A DNA stretch of 64,000 nt, from assembly GCA_034670405.1 (NCBI GenBank), contig JAXDDX010000050.1:1881001-1945000 (forward strand), read 5' to 3'. This DNA comes from Hoplostethus atlanticus. Taxonomy: Eukaryota > Chordata > Actinopteri > Trachichthyiformes > Trachichthyidae. The notes below the pieces were generated by a model, which did not search any database, was not told the DNA's origin, and saw only the letters and a program-made list of their open reading frames with translations. The position numbers and the translations under genes were made by a program. Below are positions 25,984-38,600 of this stretch, one piece after another (within the stretch, counting starts at the first letter, position 1; every line of letters starts with the position of its first letter).

Positions 25984-26229
25984 GGGATTCTCGACTTGTG
26001 GTTGAGTCAATAGGAGAAGGGTGTTTGTGGTGGCACAGCGCCTAGAAGACTCTGAGATAGAGAACATGATGCGCATATGCATGCAAACCTGCCGGATCAC
26101 TCCCTTGTACAGGTAGCATATGCATAGAAAAGCAGAAGTAGATGACACTGTGAGACACATACAAGCACCCCTGCATAAACAAGTACATTCAAGTGTTCAG
26201 ATCTCACCACCAGAATATAATTTAGACAG

Positions 26230-26368
26230 TCTGCTTGAGGAATGCAAACCTCCCGGGAAATACAATCTGCTCTAAAAGTCTTCAACTCTGATTTGATTGC
26301 CAACAAGGGGGACAGGTCAACATTCCTGGAGGGCCGGATCGGGGACTGATCCAACTGTTGACACGCCT
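26230..26368. repeat. dispersed repeat copy 2
   Basis: Direct-orientation partner of the segment at about 24315-24452. It shares GATTTGATTGCCAACAAG, GGGACAGGTCAACATTCCTG and AGGGCCGGATCGGG. It lies to the right of the LINE fragment, so the pair brackets the 24.45-26.2 kb repeat cluster. Confidence 0.5.
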
Positions 26369-26440
26369 CATACACACACACACACAGGCACACATGAAGA
26401 CAAATACACTTGTGAGGACCTCCAATGATTACATTCATTC

Positions 26441-26549
26441 CCTAGCTCTTAACCCTGACCTTTACTACATGCCTAACCTTAACCCTGGCCCTATCTTAAA
26501 CCCAATCCTAATTCTAACCTTAACACTAAACCCAAGTCCAAACCCATAA
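26441..26549. repeat. degenerate telomere-like (CCTTAACCC)n tract
   Basis: About 100 bases of loosely repeated CCTAACCTTAACCCTG / AACCCAATCCTAATTCTAACC units. It resembles the degenerate C-strand telomere-like satellites scattered through fish genomes. The period is irregular. Confidence 0.5.
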
Positions 26550-27031
26550 TAGCCCTTTAAAGATTTGAGCACTGGACAAATATAACTATAATAATTTCCT
26601 CATCGTTCTATCGAGAGCAGTTGGTTCTCATAAGTCTAGAAATACTAGAACATAGTCACTCACAGCCATGCACATGCAAAGACACACGTAAAGATGAACA
26701 CACATGCAAACACACACACACACACACACGCACATGCATACACACATGCATGCATTCATACCGCAGGATCACTCAAACTGTGGGTGGGCCACCCACTGGC
26801 CCATTGTCTCCACTTTGTCCAATGAAATGGGCCAAAATAAATGTATTTCATCCTGATACTGACACTGAATAGGAATACAACAACTTCAGAAGTTTCTGGG
26901 CTCATTTGGACTTATGTATAAAAGATTCCTATATGCAAATTTTGTTCTTAGCACCAAATTCAAGTCAAATTTATGAAATATGAAAAAGGAGTCCAAATCA
27001 ATTGGATATTGCTATTATTTTAGGATGAGTT

Positions 27032-27167
27032 TATTACATTACATTCCAGTCATTTAGCAGACACTTTTATCCAAAGCGACTTACAAAGGTGATAGTTTTA
27101 CACTTTGTGGGGATCGAACCCATGAGACTGAGATCCTCGTGCTCTACCGATTGAGCTGTCCGGGCTT
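27032..27167 (-). mobile_element. tRNA-derived SINE (V-SINE-like tail)
   Basis: The reverse complement starts with a tRNA-like head (CCCGGACAGCTCAATCGG, a box A type; GGGTTCGATCC, a box B). It ends with GTAAGTCGCTTTGGATAAAA and GTCTGCTAAATGACTGGAATG, the LINE-derived tail of V-SINE/HE1-type fish elements, followed by TAATGTAA. It is about 136 bp, truncated relative to full-length members. It is not a functional tRNA gene because no acceptor-stem pairing is evident. Confidence 0.75.
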
Positions 27168-28328
27168 GACATTTATGTGATATATCAAATGCTAAATCAA
27201 ATTTGTAGCATTATCTAAGGTATGAAAGGTGCAGATATTTGACCTTAAAGAATGATGGAACAAAGTATAAAGTCAAAGAACATGTTGCTAACCATGATTT
27301 GATTAAACTACAAAGTCAAAACCACATTAACCGAGAAATACTGACAAAGTACATAACATTAGCATTTAAAGACACAAGAGCAAAGAAACCACAGTTATGG
27401 CTTGTGTTTTTTTTCTTTTCATCCCTGGTTCAGTATCACCATCTTCAACATTTCACAGCACCGGCTTCAAATAGAAACTGACATTTTGGGAGTGAAGCAG
27501 AAACCATGAATATTTTGCTGAAATAAATATTTCATGAACTAAGGGATGTAAAGTAAGGCAATATTTGTGTGTGTGTGGTGTGTGTGTGTATATGTGTGTG
27601 CACAGCATATGTTTCAATATGATAATCTAGGACTGTGGCAAAGTTATTATTTTCTGCTGAAGTGCAGATTCAGACTCATTTACCAGACCAGAATGAGATG
27701 TTTTATGAATACATCCTCTTGCATTACATTCTCAATATGAACGGGAACGTTCATACGTTCAGCCATGGTGGAAATTTAACAGTAACAACCCAGTAATTTT
27801 CCCATCCGCTGCTAACCCAAAAGACAATCAATCCAAAACCAAAACCCAATATCCAATATCTTTCCAATCTCAGTCCAACTATGACCAAATGTAAACATAA
27901 CACATATCTGTGTCAATCTGTACCTCCACACACACACACACACGCACGCACGCACGCAAATACACACACAGTATTTCCTGTGTCAATCCATAGCAAGAAC
28001 TGTGCCTCCAAGCCTTTCATTTGCTCGTCATTAATAAGAGGAGTATTTCCTGCTAACACAGAACTGTGAGCTACAGATCAACCACAGACCCCAGGCTGCC
28101 TTGTCTCACCCCTTTTTCATACTGCTGCTCTATATTTCACTTCCTGTTTAAGTTCCACTTACCACACATTATGTATATATGTAATGAACCTGAATCACAT
28201 GAGCTGTAGCAACTGAAAAGTAGGTTTAGGTTTCCCACTAAACCAAACAAAACATGGGCCAGTGGCCGTTGTACATACATGTGATGTGATGCTGTGTAGT
28301 CTACAGTAAGTAGCACAAACATCGGTGG

Positions 28329-28375
<47 letters not shown>

Positions 28376-29800
28376 TGAGAGTGAAAGCCTAAGCAAGTGT
28401 GGAGGATGCTCTAGGGCGAGTACACACACTCACATACATACACACAAACACATGCGCGTGAACCTGCGCGTAAGTACACACACAGAGCAATGTGTGCCAG
28501 AGTGTGATTAGATACGCATCTTTTCAGGCAATCTGGAGGAAGCAGCAGGATCCTGGCAAATAATGTTAGTTCTGCATAATTCTCATTTTGCTCTTGTATT
28601 CTATTTTTAGATTCTGTTTCCATTCATATAGTTGGATGCTGCTGAGGGGAACGTGTTTGTGTTTGTGTGTGTGTATGTCATGTCTTTGCCAGGAGGGTAT
28701 CTAAGCATACCTCAGGGAATGGATGGCATAGTGATAGAGTAAATGTCTAATTTCAGCACATGCCATGACTCATGATGTCAGAGAACAAAAAGCCAATTAG
28801 GTTTTTACCCAAAATAGTACCATCAAAGTGATTTCACTTCCTATCCTTCAAGTGTATTTTTTTCAAAACAAAAAACAAGTGTCAGGAACAGAAAAAGATT
28901 AGCTTTAATCTGTCATATTGACTGCTAGGACAACCTTCTAAAAATGTGCAAACCATCCTTGCTATGTTTAGAAAGTCAGACCTATATCTGTTTGTGAACT
29001 GGAGGAACTATCTGTTCATGAAAGGAATCAAAGTGGTCCTATCTTACATTAGTGTGATGAATGTTTAATACAAGTGCTTTCTAAAGGTAGTGAATTAAAC
29101 ATATAGTAACCCAGCATGACCACTCCTGACCCAACCTGCCTTATAGGGCGGCTATTGTAAATGTATTGGCTGGAATCTGTGCTACTCAATAGTGAGTTTA
29201 TAATGTTTATAATATAAAGGACAAAATGAAGGAGAAATAAAGTCTGTAGTAATTTGCAAAGGGAGCAATGCAGTTTGCAGACTTTATTTCTCTTTCATAT
29301 AGTACTTTCATATAGTACTTTCATATAGTACTTTATATAGAGTAGTTCTGCAAAAATGCATTATAGCACTACTATGGTTCTTTTTCCTGAGGGATTGTAC
29401 ATTGTATGATTACATTTGGATGTATTTGATGAAACTATTTAAGTATGTCTGTGCTTAGATGAGCAATAAGGCACAGGGGGAGGCTCAGAGTGAAGTGAAG
29501 TGTGAACTGTTTTAGCCCCCTGATCTTTCCCTCTGTAACCCGTTCTGATCCAGCGTGTTGCCGGGCAGTTATCAGAGTTATCAGGGCAAAAGAGAGTGCG
29601 AGGGTGAAGATGTGCGTTGTTGTTGACTGCAGATCGAGAGTGGGGAAACGAAGGCACTTTATTTGAATTATTGATAATCAATGGAATTATTAATAACCCA
29701 CTAAAAACGAGACAGAAAAAGAAAAACTAACCTAAATAAACCTCAGGCGTTTGAAAAATACCAGATCTGCTAACCTTGATGACTGAAGCTGAGAGCGAAT
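27168..29800. other. intergenic region upstream of golga7b
   Basis: No exon recognised. It includes small CA/TG tracts (27566-27602, 27931-27969, 28330-28378), a 13-bp direct repeat of type CTTTCATATAGTA, three copies plus a partial at 29292-29340, and AT-rich unique sequence. Confidence 0.55.
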
Positions 29801-29859
29801 TATTCTCGATTCATGAATTCATCTGTAATTAGCATAGCTCTTCCCCCATCCTCTGTACG

Positions 29860-30024
29860 CAAAACACACGCACACAGACACACAGACACACGCGCACACA
29901 CCGGCGCGCGCTGGTGCGTCCCGCCCTCCTGAGAAGCTGGAGCCGCGTTGTCCCACACAACCCAGGCAAACGATTCCTGCACCGTTTTCAGCACGGGACA
30001 GATCCTGCACCGTCTTACTGCAAT
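29860..30024 (+). promoter_or_regulatory. golga7b 5' UTR / GC-rich promoter-proximal region
   Basis: A locally GC- and CpG-rich stretch (CACCGGCGCGCGCTGGTGCG, CCCGCCCTCC) directly precedes the golga7b start codon. No TATA box is seen. A CpG-rich, TATA-less promoter is the simplest reading, but the transcript start is not defined. Confidence 0.35.
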
Positions 30025-30036
30025 ATGGCGACAGAG
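30025..30036 (+). CDS. golga7b: golga7b exon 1, 12 coding bases (MATE)
   Basis: ATGGCGACAGAG followed by donor GTAAGA. The start context is favourable (A at -3, G at +4). The four residues match the N-terminus I recall for human GOLGA7B (MATEVHNLQEL), and phase 0 matches exon 2. No upstream in-frame ATG is present. Confidence 0.88.
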
Positions 30037-30586
30037 GTAAGACACTTGGCTCTTCACCTTTTCAGCTTTCTTGTGAACAATGTCCGAGAAATAATTCTGT
30101 TTCTCCGTTTGTATATTTTTTTGTAGTAACAGATGCAGGTTGAAAGATACAGCCTTGCAAATTGCTCGCTGTTGCCTCTGATGTCTGTGCTTGATCGTGG
30201 CGCTGCTGAATCTTGCTTTAAATCAACCGAGCAGAATATTGTCTTATTTATAGACACCTTCCTTATTATGAATCTAGAGTCGAGGACCATCTTTAAGTGT
30301 CTTAATGTTGCTGTACACCCAAATATTCTAGAGAAAATAGCGCATAGAACAGCTTCAATTTCACTAATTTCGATTGCTGTTGCTGTTTTTTTTTTTTTAC
30401 TTCTCTAATACCTCACAGAAAGCCCCAGATCGTGAGTGAACTGATGAAGCTTGTTTTGTAAATCCACAGCTCAGTGTGTGAAGTGAAACCCAGTTGATTC
30501 AGGTAGAGAATATAGGCTCAGAGCCCAGGAGGTTGGTGAAAGTCGTGATGTGATGATGGAGCAGTCAGTACCATGGACAGGGACAG

Positions 30587-30622
<36 letters not shown>

Positions 30623-31354
30623 TTTTCTCTCTCTGTCTGTCTTATTTTGAAATTGGCTTGACAGGAGTTCATTAGAGTGCCAGATTTTGAAACATCCCCC
30701 ACTGTGCCCTCCAGTGTCATGCTCCCTTCATTGCTCCAACTAACGTGGTCCGTGTGTTCAGCAGCTCCTGTTGGATGCCACTTTCAGTAGGATGTAACAT
30801 GCTATGTCACACAGTCCAACTAGTCATCCCTAACAGCATCAACAGCCTTTGCTGATGTATTTTTAGCCTATGTAATGCCTGGTAGCGCTGAGGCTAGCAG
30901 CACTTCTCCCCCTCGCACTCTGTGTGTGTCCTTGGTGATGTCACCATATTGCTGAAGACATGGCTGCCTTGGTTATCATAATAATGGCCACACTAGAAGA
31001 CAGCCATTCCCTTAGTGTAACTTTGGGACTGATAATAGCCTTCACCTGACAACAGCTTGCACTAATGCTCGTGTGGTACCCCCTGTGTGTCTGTGTGTTT
31101 CATGTGTACCTGGGTAATTGAATATACCTGTACCCTACGTGTCATTTATGAGTCATTGAACCTGTAATTCAAGCATGATAATGCTGTAGGTAAAGAGGCA
31201 GTAGACGGTAAGTCCCAAGCTGTCAGGATTGATGGTTGTGTTTTTCTGGGCCTGCAAAATGATGGCAGAGCGGCCCTGATTTCCTCTGGTGGTCTGCCAG
31301 TATTCCTGTCCAAGCCCCATCAATTCCAAACACACAAATACACACAGACTGAGG

Positions 31355-31385
<31 letters not shown>

Positions 31386-31563
31386 GGGATGCACATGCAC
31401 AACACACACATGCACCCATGAACACAGACATAAACGCATACGTACAACCAGGACAGGGTTTGTGTCCAAGGCCCATCAATTATCCATGACATATTTAATG
31501 TGAACAGGCTGCTGCAGTTTGTAACCATCAGTGATTGGAGTCTCAGATGAATAGTGCAGTCAT

Positions 31564-31614
<51 letters not shown>

Positions 31615-34600
31615 CTCTCTTCACTTATCTTATCCAGCTCCACTGTGAGATATACCGTATGCCAAGTCAGCAAATGACCAGGCTAAGTGAGTGAGTTCCA
31701 TCAAGACATAGTGTGTATTTCAGTCAGCACACACTGCAGACTGTATAGTGCTGCATGGATGGTCTGTGGATCCATTAAGGCCACTCCTGCCAGATCCTGC
31801 TCCCAAACTGTAGTCTAGCCCTGGGTTGAGAATTACAATGTTAAGGAACAATTTGTTCCTTAACAGTAGTACAGTAATCATCTCCCTGGCATAGAACCTG
31901 CATTCTGCTGAAACAATATTCCCCCTATTTCCAAAACGATTTCTGCTCCCAGTTTGGTCCCGCAGTCGAACTTCCACCTAGTTGTCAAAGAAATTTGACT
32001 GTTTTGTCGTCACTGTCTAAACTTCAGTGATTTATAGACCGATCAGGCTAGCCCAGCTTGGCAGCAAACAGGAACAATTCTGCAGGAAAGCAGTTGAATC
32101 ATAAAAGGATGAAGAGAAAGAGCTGAACGCAAGACAGAGAGAAATGCTGAAAGAGCTATCAGAAGGAAGTGAGAAGTCTAACTCTGAGAGTGTATTCACT
32201 GTGCGTGTGTGTGTGCCCTTTGTACTGCCTGCCCACTGGCAGCGCTCATCCATGCTGTCGCTGAACGCTCCTCCACTTGGAGTGACTAAACTAGGAAAGA
32301 TGTCATTGCAATGAGAGCCACACAGACCAACAGACTCAAGCTGGGGGAAAAACGAGAGGGGGGGGGGGCATCAGTAGAGAGAGTATGAGAGAGAAGGTAT
32401 TTGCACCGCCCTTCGCAGAGACCAGTTGTCAATCAAACTGTGATGTGTTTTTCCTTTTCTTTTGATGAAGTGTGAGTTTCTGTAGGTTCCCATCTTTTCT
32501 TTGTCTGTTGCCCACGCTAACTCCCCAGTTCTTCTTCTGTTTATTCCAACCAAACTGTTGCTGCTGCCAGAAACGTAAAACGTATCACTTCCTGCTCGGC
32601 AGAGGAATTTTCCCTGGGAACGACTTACTATCTGGTGATAGAGAGCAGCAAACCCGAACATTTATTTATATGACAATGTCGCAGATTATTACTTTAACTT
32701 TATCTTGTTCTACCATTTCCACCGTGTTGTGTTCTGTCATTTAGCTTGTGAGTTGTTTCTTTCATTGTCATCTTGATTTTTTGTTTGTTCATTTGATTCT
32801 TTCTTTTTATGTTTTCATGGTTTTTTTAAAATCTCACCTGCACAAACTAGTAATTTGTCTCTCTTCTTTCTGTTTTTCTATGCTTGTATTTCACTTCCGC
32901 TGTATTTTTATCACTTCACTTCAATTGATCAATGTGCAAATCATTTTCTACTAAAATAAAACTAAAATAAGGTTTTAATAGAGCCTGTGTGATTAGAGTG
33001 ACACTTTGACGTTGTTGTCTGCCTGTCTTCTATATTTAGACGCAAGAATAGACTGGATATGAGCCGTGGTCTCCCACGCAGGAAAGGAAACATTTGGCAG
33101 TCAGTCAACGGAGGACCTTTTTTGTTCAAGGCGGATATTCAGGCTTACATGGTCATAGACGAGGCCACTCTGCCGCACAGATGTAGTCTTTATGTAGTCA
33201 GTCACTTTTTACATGCTTGCTGCACTGGTACTACTGTACGTGTAAGAGAAATCATATTCAAAATTCAGCATACAATCTTTGTCAAAATTGGAGCAGTGGT
33301 GTGTGAGATACCATGTTTGAGTTTAAAAGTATGACCTTTAATTATAGCGCCCCCTTAGGCCAATCGGTGTCATTTTTTAAACACTGGATCATAGTGCAAA
33401 ATCAGGCCAGTGGTGTGAGAGATTTCACATTTGACTGCTTGGCTCAGCTGCATTCAGATGTAAGGAAGAGATCAGTGGGCCAACAAAAGGCCAAAACACC
33501 CTTTAAAGTGCCATTGGCCTGAATGTAGAGCATCTAACAGGGCAAGGGGAGTCAAGCCAATTTCATTCAGATGCCTCTCGACTGCTCCCAGGACCCCAGT
33601 CAGCTGAAGTGTTGGCATCAGCTGTGATATTCTACTAGTCATCAGGTCTTAGATATTGTCATTTGGAGCCATGTGTAGCTGGATGTAATGCTCTGATTCC
33701 TCTTCCCATGAAAATCTTGATGTGGTCATGTGATGCACTGTCCACAGTACAAGAACCAAAGGCCTGTCTGACTGGGATTAGTATGGAAACACACACACAC
33801 GCACACACACACACACACACACCTTGCACACTTGCACGTACACAAACAGTCACAAACCGAGTTATCATAATGACTCTGACGTCGGGCCAAATGAATCTTA
33901 GTTGGATGAATTGCGTTGAAACATGTGCTGATAATTGCTTCTATTAATAGAGTGACTTGTTGTTCATCATGATGGCCTGAAGATAGAGAGGGAGAGATGG
34001 GGGAGGGAGGGAAGGGTAGAGAGACAGAGAAGGCAGAAAGGAAGATTTTAAGAGCTCAGGCTAGACAGAAAGATCTAGTGGTTGTGGGATGTTTTTGGCA
34101 TGTTTGCAGATGAAAATAGCAGCTTGGATGTTATTCGTGGTTGTGAATGATACAGCCTATATAGAGCTGAAAAGCTGGCAGTGTACTATGTCTTCTTACA
34201 TCGACATTACTGCGGTGCTCATATGTGTGAGTAACCTCGTAAATAGTGCCTCTATTACCCTGCTTACTTTCAGTAATAACGGCAGTCTAAGCCAGACTGT
34301 GATATCCAATGAATAATATTTAGTAAATATTGCACTTGCACTTTGGGAAATATAGAGAGAAGAAAAATCTGAGGATCATATTTGAATGTTGAACACATTC
34401 CTGTGAAACTGAGTCCTCATAAAACAGATTTTAGAGGCCCTAAAATCAATATGAACCTCATATTCTGTCTGTGTCTCTCTTTCTCTCACGCTATCCATTC
34501 ACCCCCTTTTCCTTCCTCCCTCTCTTCCTCCCTGCACGCTTCTATCTCTAATTACCGTCCTCTCGAGGGGAGTAATTCAGATCAGCAGGGGGCAAGTTTA

Positions 34601-35414
34601 CACTGGCCCACTTGCCCACTACTGTACACCTCTCAAGGGGACGACTGTTTGGGTGTAAAACACACCACTCAGCACCAAAGTGCTATAAAGCGGAGTCTTT
34701 CAAAGTGTTGGCCATTACTGCAGTTGGGCCTATTGATGCAGGAGGAATGCTGTGAGAGTGCTAACAGAGACTGCACCGCTGTTGACAGAGTAATGTGGTA
34801 CCATACTCTCTGTCCAGGCTACTTGCACCTGTGTTGTCTACTAGAAATACCACGTGAAGCTGGCGGGAAATATTGGATATCTTTATATAACTATGGTCTT
34901 TGTTTAGGCTGGCTGCTGTGAACAAGTAGAAAGTTTGACTTAAAACACAGGCCTACTTCCCTTCGATTTGACTGTACAGTGGAGGCCATCTTATACACCC
35001 CCCCCCCCCCCCCCCACATACCTACATAAAAATAATCTATTGCAAGCATGAAAAAACTTGGTCTCTCAAATATGCTGTGGACAGATTGTAACTTATGCCT
35101 TTAAAAGAGAACAAAAGTTGAATTTGCCTCTTCTCAGGGTTGGAGCTACAGTACAGCCCTAGTGCAAAAAGCTTACCATATATATTAGTATGTACCCATA
35201 CAAGTATATATGTGCTTTGTATTGTGAATTGGTCTTGTGTGTTTCATCTCTCCCCCTTTGTGTCTGTGTGTAGTTCCATAACCTCCAGGAGCTGAGGCAC
35301 AGCCCATCTCTAGCCACCAAGGTGTTCATTCAGAGAGACTACAGCGAAGGAACCGTCTGCCGCTTCCAGACCAAGTTTCCCTCAGAGCTCGACAGCAGGG
35401 TGAGCACATGCACA

Positions 35415-35460
<46 letters not shown>

Positions 35461-35581
35461 AAGAGCGATGGGCTTGATAAGGTCAGTAAGTAGGTGCAGC
35501 CTGGCTGACAGCACACAGTTGAATGATGGATATAGACTCATACATCTCATTCGCATTGTGCATACACACATGTGCGCGCAT

Positions 35582-35644
<63 letters not shown>

Positions 35645-38600
35645 AATAAACAGTGTGGGAAAGCCAGAGAGACACAGAGTGAACTTCCCAGTTGAGCATA
35701 ACAACCAATCCAGTGATTTTAATCATTAATATCCAAAAGACCATCAGACATAAGGAGAGAGTGTGATGACATTGCAAGATGTCCTTTCCATCCCCTCTAA
35801 AGACGGATAACGAGCTTTGCAAAATGACCTCTAATGTCCTGCAGTCCCAGATCAAAGGACAGAAGGAGAATAGAAAGGGTTGCAAGGGTTTAAACTCTCC
35901 TGTGTGCACTCAGAGGAAAGGTACAGCTGAAGAGGAAGTAGCTGTATGGTGTTTATTCACACTTGGTTTACATTCAGCACAGGGAGACAAGATGGTGTGC
36001 ATTGGTGCTGTTTTCAGATTACAAGGATATTAGTGAGTAGTGTGAAGGAGAGGTGTAATTTTAGACCCGTAATTAGCATCTGAAGCAGACAGTCCTGAGA
36101 GAGAGAGAGACTGAGAAACACATAGAGACACGTGGAGAGTCAGTGTAAGACATTTCTTAATCTGCATCACTTTATTGTGGATATTCTCTGTCAGATACTC
36201 CAGCAACTTCTCTTTACTGTCTTATTTGTGAGCCTTTTTCAAGTTTTTTTTTCCACGTTAGCCTTAGATAGCCTCAAATTCCACAAGTGAGGTGTGCTTT
36301 TAAATCATTTAAAAAAGGAGTGTATTGGGTGAACAGATTGCAGGTGGTGGTGGTGGGGGGGGGGGTATATATTTGGCAGGCTATTTTCTAGCTGAACAGC
36401 TTGCTCCCACAGGTTTGCTAAACACTTTTCACTGACGCAGTCCTTTACGGCGTGTGCATGCATCCGTATCTGTACCTGTACGTGTGTTTGTGTATATAAG
36501 TAGATTGAGCGGACCTTGTTTGAGGAGACGGTGAAAACCCTGAACTCTTACTACGCGGAGGCGGAGAAGATTGGAGGCCAGTCGTACCTGGAAGGATGTC
36601 TGGCTTGTGCCACAGCTTACATCATCTTCCTCTGCATGGAGACACGTTACGAGAAGGTAGTGAACTTGTGCACGCCAAAATGCTAACACGCACCGTGGCC
36701 ATATACTACCTCAGCACCGGACATGGTTTGTTTCTTATCCATACAAAGATGAAAGCATTCCAGCGCACACTGAGACACTGAGACACTGAGACACTGAGAC
36801 ACTGAAACACTGAGACACTGAAACACTGAGACACTGAAACACTGAAACACTGAGACACTGAGACACTGAGACACTGAGACACTGAAACACTGAGACACTG
36901 AGACACTGAGACACTGAAACACTGAGACACTGAAACACTGAAACACTGAGACACTGAGACATCGCTTTCATATCTACTTTTATTTCAAGCAAACAAAGGG
37001 TTATTTTTGTATTGGTGTGAATCCGTGTATAGTATGTATAGTATGTATAGTATGTATAGTATGTATAGTATGATTCTTCAGTATTCTGCTGTGTCTGCAG
37101 CTTTCTGTAGCCCATCTATCTATTGTATTAAAATATTGTGGAGATACCTCAAAAACATCTTGTTAATCCTTCAATGTTCAAAATGTTCCAACAGTCTTTT
37201 TGCACAACTTTGACCTTTTGACTATTGAAGGGCAAACCTGACAAAGGCATGAGGCAAAACACACTGTGTCCTTCAATGTCCTTGTAAAAACAAATTCAAG
37301 AAAAATTCAAGATATGTAAGTAATGGAATGAATATATTTCCTTCTCTAACCACCGCTGTAGAATAGCACCACTCTGAACCAGTTATAAAGCTGGTTATTA
37401 CAAACTCCAGTGTCCATCCACAAGACTTATTGCCATATTTGTCCATTTTGATGGAACCCAACAACTTGTGTCTTCTCCCGTGCTCTTGCAGATGTCTGAT
37501 TTACTAAGGCCAGAACACACACTTGTTCAACACAGAGCAACAGAGCCAAAAAACATGAGATACGATCTGATTTGTTCTGTCTGTACTGTACTGCCCCCCC
37601 CCCACCCCTCCCCCAGCTGTCCATCCACTGCCTTTTTACTGCCTGCTCTAAAGCCTGCACCTGTGTGCCGGTGGGCAAGGCATGGCATGCCAACCGTAAC
37701 GTGGTGTTTACCTTCAGCGTGTCCACGGTGAACATCTTGAGAAAGGGCAGGTGATTAAACCTCCCCTCAGCTGTGTTGCTGCTTGTCACTCTGCTGAGAC
37801 AGAACAAGCACACACACACACACACACAAACACACCAAGTTTGATTTATCCTCTGTTGAGCATGTGTGTTTACCTGCCGCTTTCTCTGATGAAACCAGAG
37901 TGGCGTGACGTCCCAGCATGCCCCTCTCCTCTGATCTCTGTCACCGGCGACATTCATCGCCATATTCTTGTTGCTCTTTTGTAAACGTTTCTTTATCAAA
38001 GCGGTACAGGGGTACTGGGTGCTGACCAAGAAGCACAAAAGGGCTCATTGGCGTATTGAAACCATGCAGAAATGGCCTGGTCCCGGGGCTCCTTTCATCT
38101 CCCTGTCAGCTGAGTGCTGCTCCACGGAGATGCTGAGATACTATCAGCCCTAGAGGAGTTGTTTATTTATCCATTTTACTAAATCATCTTGGCTGAATGA
38201 GCTTTTGACTGAGGATGATCAAATATACCCACCCAAGTTGACGGTGACGGTGTGTGTGTGTGTGTGTGTGTGTGTGTGGTGCTTGAGCTGATAAGAGGTC
38301 ACACACCAGTGAGCCTGGAACAGTGTGCAGATTCCCTGGAGCAGCCACGGCTCTTGATGCTCACGTCTCATTCTGTCAAAGGACACTGATTACTTCCAGC
38401 ATGTCAGAACAGATACACGTGCACACAAGCAGTCACAACCTTTCCCTCACACATAGCATGTGCTCTCTCTCTCACTCTGCCACTTTCCTTTTCTTTCTCT
38501 GCCATTCACGGCATGTATGTATGGGAAATACACAAATACACACAAACGCACGTAATTCGCCTTATACATGGGAGATGTAACGACATCCACACTTTCTTGT

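Larger units (their letters stand above)
30037..35273 (+). other. golga7b intron 1
   Basis: A 5.2-kb intron, GTAAGA to TGTGTGTAG. It contains CT tracts (about 30590-30617, 31567-31611), CA near 31359-31382, a short imperfect tandem repeat at 33283-33435 and a C run at 34998-35016. A 179-codon ORF at 34382-34921 matches no family I know and looks fortuitous. Confidence 0.8.

Noticed and set aside
27032-27167. tRNA gene on the minus strand
   Set aside because: Box A and B are present but the cloverleaf stems do not pair and a SINE tail follows. Called a SINE instead.
34382-34921. 179-codon plus-strand ORF in golga7b intron 1
   Set aside because: No recognisable domain, low-complexity Ser/His-rich start, and it lies within an intron of the same strand. 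Likely chance.
36767-36958. CRISPR-like array
   Set aside because: Contiguous 8-bp units without spacers in a vertebrate intron; a minisatellite.
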